64,000 nt of DNA from Streptomyces sp. NBC_01214. Its GTDB lineage: Bacteria > Actinomycetota > Actinomycetes > Streptomycetales > Streptomycetaceae. The stretch spans positions 62,001-126,000 of the forward strand of contig NZ_JAPEOS010000001.1 of NCBI RefSeq assembly GCF_026340975.1. Reading direction: 5' to 3'. Within the stretch, counting starts at the first letter, position 1. Every line of letters starts with the position of its first letter. The notes under the pieces were generated by a model. It saw only the letters and a list, made by a program, of their open reading frames with translations, made no database searches and was not told where the DNA came from. Position numbers and translations under genes: made by a program. Shown here one piece after another: positions 60,322 to 64,000 of the stretch.

Positions 60322-62922
60322 TCAGAGGGCCTTGCCGACCAGCAGGTCCTCGCCCGCAACGTCGACCCGTACGGTGTCGCCGTCCCGGACCTCGCCGGAG
60401 AGGATCTCCTTGGCCAGGCGGTCGCCGATCGCCGTCTGGATCAGGCGGCGCAGCGGCCGGGCGCCGTACGCCGGGTCGTTGCCCTTGTCCGCCAGCCAGG
60501 CCAGCGCCTCGGGGGTGACGTCCAGGATGAGGCGACGGTCGGCCAGACGCCGGGCCAGGCGGCCGATCTGGAGCTGCGCGATGTGCGCGAGCTCGTCCTG
60601 GGTCAGCGCGGAGAAGACCACCAGGTCGTCCAGGCGGTTGAGGAACTCCGGCTTGAAGGAGGCCCGCACCACGTCCAGGACCTGCTGCTTCTTCTGCTCC
60701 GGCGGGGTCAGGGGATCCACCAGGAACTGGCTGCCCAGGTTCGAGGTCAGGATCAGGATGGCGTTGCGGAAGTCCACCGTCCGGCCCTGACCGTCCGTGA
60801 GCCGGCCGTCGTCCAGGACCTGGAGCAGGACGTCGAAGACCTCGGGGTGGGCCTTCTCCACCTCGTCCAGGAGCACCACGCTGTACGGGCGGCGGCGCAC
60901 GGCCTCGGTGAGCTGGCCGCCCTCCTCGTAACCGACGTAGCCGGGCGGGGCGCCGACGAGCCGCGCCACGCTGTGCTTCTCGCCGTACTCCGACATGTCG
61001 ATGCGGACCATGGCCCGCTCGTCGTCGAAGAGGAAGTCCGCGAGCGCCTTGGCCAGCTCCGTCTTGCCCACGCCCGTCGGGCCGAGGAAGAGGAAGGAGC
61101 CGGTCGGGCGGTCTGGGTCGGCGATGCCGGCCCGGGTGCGGCGCACGGCGTCGGAGACGGCCCGTACGGCCTCGCCCTGGCCGATCAGGCGGCGACCGAG
61201 CTCGTCCTCCATGCGCAGCAGCTTCTGGGTCTCGCCCTCCAGCAGGCGGCCGGCCGGGATGCCGGTCCAGGCGCCCACCACGTCGGCGATGTCGTCGGGG
61301 CCGACCTCGTCCTTGACCATCGAGTCCTTGGAGTGTCCGGTCTTGGAGGCTTCCGCCTCCTCCTCGGTGGCCTCCGCCAGCTCGCGCTCCAGGGTCGGGA
61401 TCTCCCCGTAGAGCAGCTTGGAGGCGGTGTCGAAGTCGCCGTCGCGCTGGGCGCGCTCGGCCTGCCCGCGCAGGTCGTCCAGGCGCTCCTTGAGCTCACC
61501 GACCCGGTTGAGGGACTGCTTCTCCTTCTCCCAGCGGGCGGTCAGCCCGCGCAGCTCCTCCTCCCGGTCCGCGAGGTCCTTGCGGATCTTCTCCAGGCGC
61601 TCGATCGAGGCCGGGTCGGACTCGTTCTTCAGGGCCAGCTCCTCCATCCGCAGGCGGTCCACGGAGCGCTGGAGCTCGTCGATCTCCAGCGGGGAGGAGT
61701 CGATCTCCATGCGCAGCCGGGACGCGGCCTCGTCGACGAGGTCGATGGCCTTGTCGGGGAGGAAGCGGGAGGTGATGTACCGGTCGGAGAGGGTCGCGGC
61801 GGCCACCAGCGCACTGTCGTTGATGACGACCTTGTGGTGGGCCTCGTAGCGACCCTTGAGCCCGCGCAGGATCGCGATCGTGTCCTCGACGGACGGCTCG
61901 GCGACCAGCACCTGCTGGAAGCGCCGCTCCAGCGCCGGGTCCTTCTCGATCCGCTCGCGGTACTCGTCGAGCGTGGTCGCGCCGACCATCCGCAGCTCGC
62001 CGCGGGCCAGCATGGGCTTGAGCATGTTGCCCGCGTCCATGGCGGAGTCGCCGCCGGCGCCCGCGCCGACGACCGTGTGCAGCTCGTCGATGAAGGTGAT
62101 GATCTGGCCCTCGCTCGACTTGATCTCGGCGAGCACGGTCTTCAGCCGCTCCTCGAACTCGCCGCGGTACTTGGCGCCGGCGACCATCGCGCCGAGGTCC
62201 AGGGAGACGAGGCGCTTGTTCTTCAGGGACTCGGGGACGTCGCCCTTGACGATGCGCTGGGCCAGGCCCTCGACGACGGCGGTCTTGCCGACGCCGGGCT
62301 CGCCGATGAGCACGGGGTTGTTCTTCGTCCGGCGCGAGAGCACCTGGACGACGCGCCGGATCTCCTGGTCACGGCCGATGACCGGGTCGAGCTTGCCCTC
62401 ACGCGCCGCTGCCGTGAAGTCGGTGCCGAACTTCTCCAGGGCCTTGTACTGGCCCTCGGGATCGGGGGTGGTCACCCGCCGTCCTCCTCGTGCGTTCTCG
62501 AAGGCGTCGAGCAGCTTCTTGGCCGTCGCGCCCTGGGTGGAAAGGACCTCGCCGGCCGCGCCGCCCTTGGCGGCGACGGCGATGAGGAGGTGTTCGGTGG
62601 AGAGGTAGTCGTCGCCGAGCTTGCCGGCCTGCGCGTCCGCCTCGGCGAGTACGGCGAGCAGGTCGCGGGTGGGTTGCGGGGGCGCGACGGTGGAGCCGGT
62701 GACGCTCGGCAGGGCGGCGAGCAGCCGCTCGGCCCCGGCCCGGACGGCGGCCTGGTCGGCGTCGGTGGCGACCAGCAGGTCGATGACGTTCTCGTTGTCC
62801 TCGCCGGCGAGCAGGGCCAGCAGCAGGTGCGCGGGGGTCAGATCCGCATGACCGTCCTTGACGGCCCTGCTGGTGGCCGCGTTCAGCGCGTCCCGGCTCT
62901 TGTTGGTCAGTTCGGCGTCCAC
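60322..62922 (-). CDS. clpB: ATP-dependent chaperone ClpB
   Basis: The 866-residue disaggregase starts at GTG 62922 ([20 protein letters not shown]), with ribosome site GAGGAGAAG. It has the N-domain pair, AAA1 (Walker [32 protein letters not shown]) and the M-domain coiled coil (about 410-530, e.g. [20 protein letters not shown]). AAA2 follows (Walker [43 protein letters not shown]). With DnaK it rescues aggregated proteins after heat shock. Its promoter region carries a HAIR site for HspR. Length and motifs are complete. Confidence 0.98.
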   Translation of the reverse strand: MDAELTNKSRDALNAATSRAVKDGHADLTPAHLLLALLAGEDNENVIDLLVATDADQAAVRAGAERLLAALPSVTGSTVAPPQPTRDLLAVLAEADAQAGKLGDDYLSTEHLLIAVAAKGGAAGEVLSTQGATAKKLLDAFENARGGRRVTTPDPEGQYKALEKFGTDFTAAAREGKLDPVIGRDQEIRRVVQVLSRRTKNNPVLIGEPGVGKTAVVEGLAQRIVKGDVPESLKNKRLVSLDLGAMVAGAKYRGEFEERLKTVLAEIKSSEGQIITFIDELHTVVGAGAGGDSAMDAGNMLKPMLARGELRMVGATTLDEYRERIEKDPALERRFQQVLVAEPSVEDTIAILRGLKGRYEAHHKVVINDSALVAAATLSDRYITSRFLPDKAIDLVDEAASRLRMEIDSSPLEIDELQRSVDRLRMEELALKNESDPASIERLEKIRKDLADREEELRGLTARWEKEKQSLNRVGELKERLDDLRGQAERAQRDGDFDTASKLLYGEIPTLERELAEATEEEAEASKTGHSKDSMVKDEVGPDDIADVVGAWTGIPAGRLLEGETQKLLRMEDELGRRLIGQGEAVRAVSDAVRRTRAGIADPDRPTGSFLFLGPTGVGKTELAKALADFLFDDERAMVRIDMSEYGEKHSVARLVGAPPGYVGYEEGGQLTEAVRRRPYSVVLLDEVEKAHPEVFDVLLQVLDDGRLTDGQGRTVDFRNAILILTSNLGSQFLVDPLTPPEQKKQQVLDVVRASFKPEFLNRLDDLVVFSALTQDELAHIAQLQIGRLARRLADRRLILDVTPEALAWLADKGNDPAYGARPLRRLIQTAIGDRLAKEILSGEVRDGDTVRVDVAGEDLLVGKAL

Positions 62923-62987
62923 TGCGTCTTCTCCTCTCCCCGAGGGGTAGCTCCCACAACAACACTGACATGGTCAGCGTGTGCAAA

Positions 62988-63008
62988 GTTGAGTCTATTC
63001 CACTCAAG
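62988..63008. promoter_or_regulatory. HAIR element (HspR operator) upstream of clpB
   Basis: GTTGAGT-N7-ACTCAAG matches the HspR-associated inverted repeat CTTGAGT-N7-ACTCAAG with a single changed base. It lies 66 bases upstream of the clpB start. HspR, encoded with dnaK in Streptomyces, represses clpB in unstressed cells. The site is also only 38 bases from the start of the divergent oxidoreductase gene and could affect it. Confidence 0.88.
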
Positions 63009-63045
63009 GCAGGTGGGGACAGCGTTCCCCCGTACCCTTCGGGCC

Positions 63046-63459
63046 ATGTCCCATGACGTACTCAACCCGACGCCCGAGTACCTCGCCTTCTGGCGGGAGC
63101 GGCACGTCTGCACCCTGACCACCCCGCGCCCCGACGGCACGCCCCACGTGGTGCCGGTGGGGGTGACGTACGACCCGGAGGCCGGCCTGGCCCGGGTGAT
63201 CAGCAACCGGCACAGCAAGAAGGTGCGCAACGTCCTGGCGGCGCAGGAGGCGCACCCGCAGGGCGCGCTGGTCGCGGTCTGCCAGATGGAAGGGCGCCGC
63301 TGGGCCACGCTGGAGGGCCGCGCGGTGATCCGCACGGACGGGGCGTCGGTCGCCGACGCGGTGGCGCGCTACGCGGAGCGCTACGGGCGCACGCCGTCGC
63401 CCAATCCCGACCGGGTCGTCATGGAGATCACCCTGGACCGGGCCATGGGGCGCGCGTAA
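63046..63459 (+). CDS. PPOX-class F420/FMN-dependent oxidoreductase
   Basis: The 137-residue protein begins MSHDVLNPTPEYLAFWRERHVCTLTTPRPDGTPHVVPVGVTYD and continues LARVISNRHSKKVRNVLAAQ and ALVAVCQMEGRRWATLEGRAVI. This is the split-barrel pyridoxamine-oxidase-like fold of the F420-binding group in actinobacteria. The protein likely reduces a cofactor-bound small substrate or binds F420 in a dimer. It is divergent from clpB and shares its HAIR promoter region, so it may be heat-regulated too. ATG at 63052 is an alternative start. Confidence 0.88.
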   Translation: MSHDVLNPTPEYLAFWRERHVCTLTTPRPDGTPHVVPVGVTYDPEAGLARVISNRHSKKVRNVLAAQEAHPQGALVAVCQMEGRRWATLEGRAVIRTDGASVADAVARYAERYGRTPSPNPDRVVMEITLDRAMGRA

Positions 63460-63507
63460 GCCGTTGATTCTTCATCTTGTCCGGTTCAGGCACTGGACGC
63501 GGACATC

Positions 63508-63549
63508 ACAACGGCGCCATCGTGGTCAGGTCCACGATGGCGCCGTTGT
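63508..63549. terminator. Strong bidirectional terminator
   Basis: An 18-bp perfect stem (63508-63525 with 63532-63549) with a 6-base loop separates the convergent oxidoreductase and Rieske-like genes and can end transcription from both sides. Confidence 0.88.
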
Positions 63550-63593
63550 GTGGGGGTAGCACCTGAGCGATCTGGAACGGCGGGGGAATCGCT

Positions 63594-63908
63594 TCAGGCA
63601 CTGCGGGGGGTGGCGGTGGTGATGTCGGGTTCGAAGAGCTGGTGGTCGCGCTGATCGAGATTGACGAAGACCATTCCGTAGCGCACCTCGCAGCGGACGG
63701 GCTGCGGCGCGCCCCGCGGGCGACGCAGGCACCGGTAGGCACGTACGTCCTCGTCCTCCTCGCGCACGACGACGATCGGTTGGCCGAACAGGGTGACCAT
63801 CACCGAGTCGCCAGGACGGGGGATGGCCGTGGCGAGATCGATGAACTGCCAACCCGAGCGGTAGGCGGAGGCCATTTCGCGGCGGAAGCCGCGATCGTCG
63901 GGGGTCAC
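63594..63908 (-). CDS. Small Rieske-domain-like protein without iron-sulfur ligands
   Basis: The 104-residue protein starts at GTG 63908, whose GTGA overlaps the stop of the upstream gene. SAYRSGWQFIDLATAIPRPGDSVMVTLFGQPIVVVREEDEDVRAYR and CEVRYGMVFVNLDQRD recall the opening and closing strands of the Rieske domain of ring-hydroxylating oxygenases. The segment that should hold the C-x-H and C-x2-H cluster ligands is replaced by a short CLRRPRGAPQPVRC loop, so no normal [2Fe-2S] centre is expected. It could be a compact partner protein to the peptide or protein encoded upstream. An upstream TTG (63938) in the same frame is rejected because of the coupled stop. Confidence 0.65.
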   Translation of the reverse strand: MTPDDRGFRREMASAYRSGWQFIDLATAIPRPGDSVMVTLFGQPIVVVREEDEDVRAYRCLRRPRGAPQPVRCEVRYGMVFVNLDQRDHQLFEPDITTATPRSA

Positions 63909-64000
63909 GCGGACACCGTCACAGGCGCATCGGTCCAACCCGTATCGCCGTTTCCGCCCAGCTGGCCACTGGTCCAGCCGGTGTCCGCGTACTTACCCGC
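63905..64000 (-). CDS. Unidentified protein, C-terminal 31 residues, runs off right edge
   Basis: A minus-strand frame is open from the window end (64000) to a TGA at 63905-63907. It encodes AGKYADTGWTSGQLGGNGDT and ends GWTDAPVTVSA. The pentapeptide DTGWT occurs twice, 14 residues apart, which is unusual. The stop overlaps the GTG of the Rieske-like gene by 4 bases, a coupling that makes both frames credible. Nothing more can be said about the protein without the upstream sequence. Repeated small motifs at a C-terminus are seen in modified-peptide precursors, but a structural repeat is equally possible. Confidence 0.55.
   Translation of the reverse strand, partial: AGKYADTGWTSGQLGGNGDTGWTDAPVTVSA

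Noticed and set aside
60583..63459. A 958-codon plus-strand open frame covering clpB
   Set aside because: Almost all of it is antisense to clpB; only the last 137 codons (from 63046) encode a real protein.

Overview
The window is high-GC actinobacterial DNA with dense, mostly short-spaced genes, frequent GTG/TTG starts and 4- or 8-bp start/stop overlaps. Gene content and order (ask-asd, recR-ybaB, purA, kynA-kynU, fbaA-pyrE, a HAIR-controlled clpB), a parS site and many regulators point to the core chromosome of a Streptomyces. I matched this order from memory, not by search.

Left edge (1-2.8 kb): the most accessory part. It has the start of an Eco57I-type restriction-modification methyltransferase, then the 3' part of a tRNA-Pro gene (about 838-882) followed at once by a tRNA-style terminator. 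This is the attR scar expected of an integrative element lying to the left. Decayed genes and one small membrane protein follow.

2.8-11.2 kb: small hypothetical proteins, a cytosine deaminase/HD-hydrolase pair, an S9 peptidase, a SURF1 protein, and an ECF sigma factor coupled to a membrane partner. 11.3-15.5 kb (all minus strand): the aspartate pathway pair ask-asd, with an internal start for the Ask regulatory subunit and an Asd whose active site is altered, then DUF5063-recR-ybaB. 15.7-22.1 kb: a SLATT-domain protein, a GntR regulator beside a class III aminotransferase, a DJ-1/MarR pair with palindromes upstream, an NTF2-like protein and a LysE-type exporter.

22.3-28.7 kb: a tightly coupled run of secreted DUF1023 hydrolase, membrane acyltransferase and two paralogous histidine kinase/response regulator pairs. 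28.7-37.6 kb: a P450, an ABC exporter divergent from its GbsR/MarR-type repressor with a 22-bp perfect palindrome between them, a proline-rich membrane-anchored protein, and an AraC-VOC-UvrA-like set. 37.6-44.8 kb: a diacylglycerol-kinase-like protein lacking the kinase motifs, purA, an AhpD-like protein, a SpoIIE phosphatase, a MASE1 protein and a YwqG-like protein.

44.8-52.6 kb: tryptophan catabolism (kynA, kynU and a probable kynurenine formamidase), a gamma-butyrolactone-receptor-like TetR regulator, fbaA, parS, pyrE and an aldose epimerase. 52.6-64 kb: a CoxG-like protein, a membrane-fused spermidine synthase, DUF2617, an aminotransferase, a membrane glycosyltransferase, YbjN, clpB with its HAIR operator, and an F420/FMN-type oxidoreductase. 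The right edge has a small Rieske-like protein without metal ligands, translationally coupled to the tail of an unidentified protein carrying a repeated DTGWT motif.
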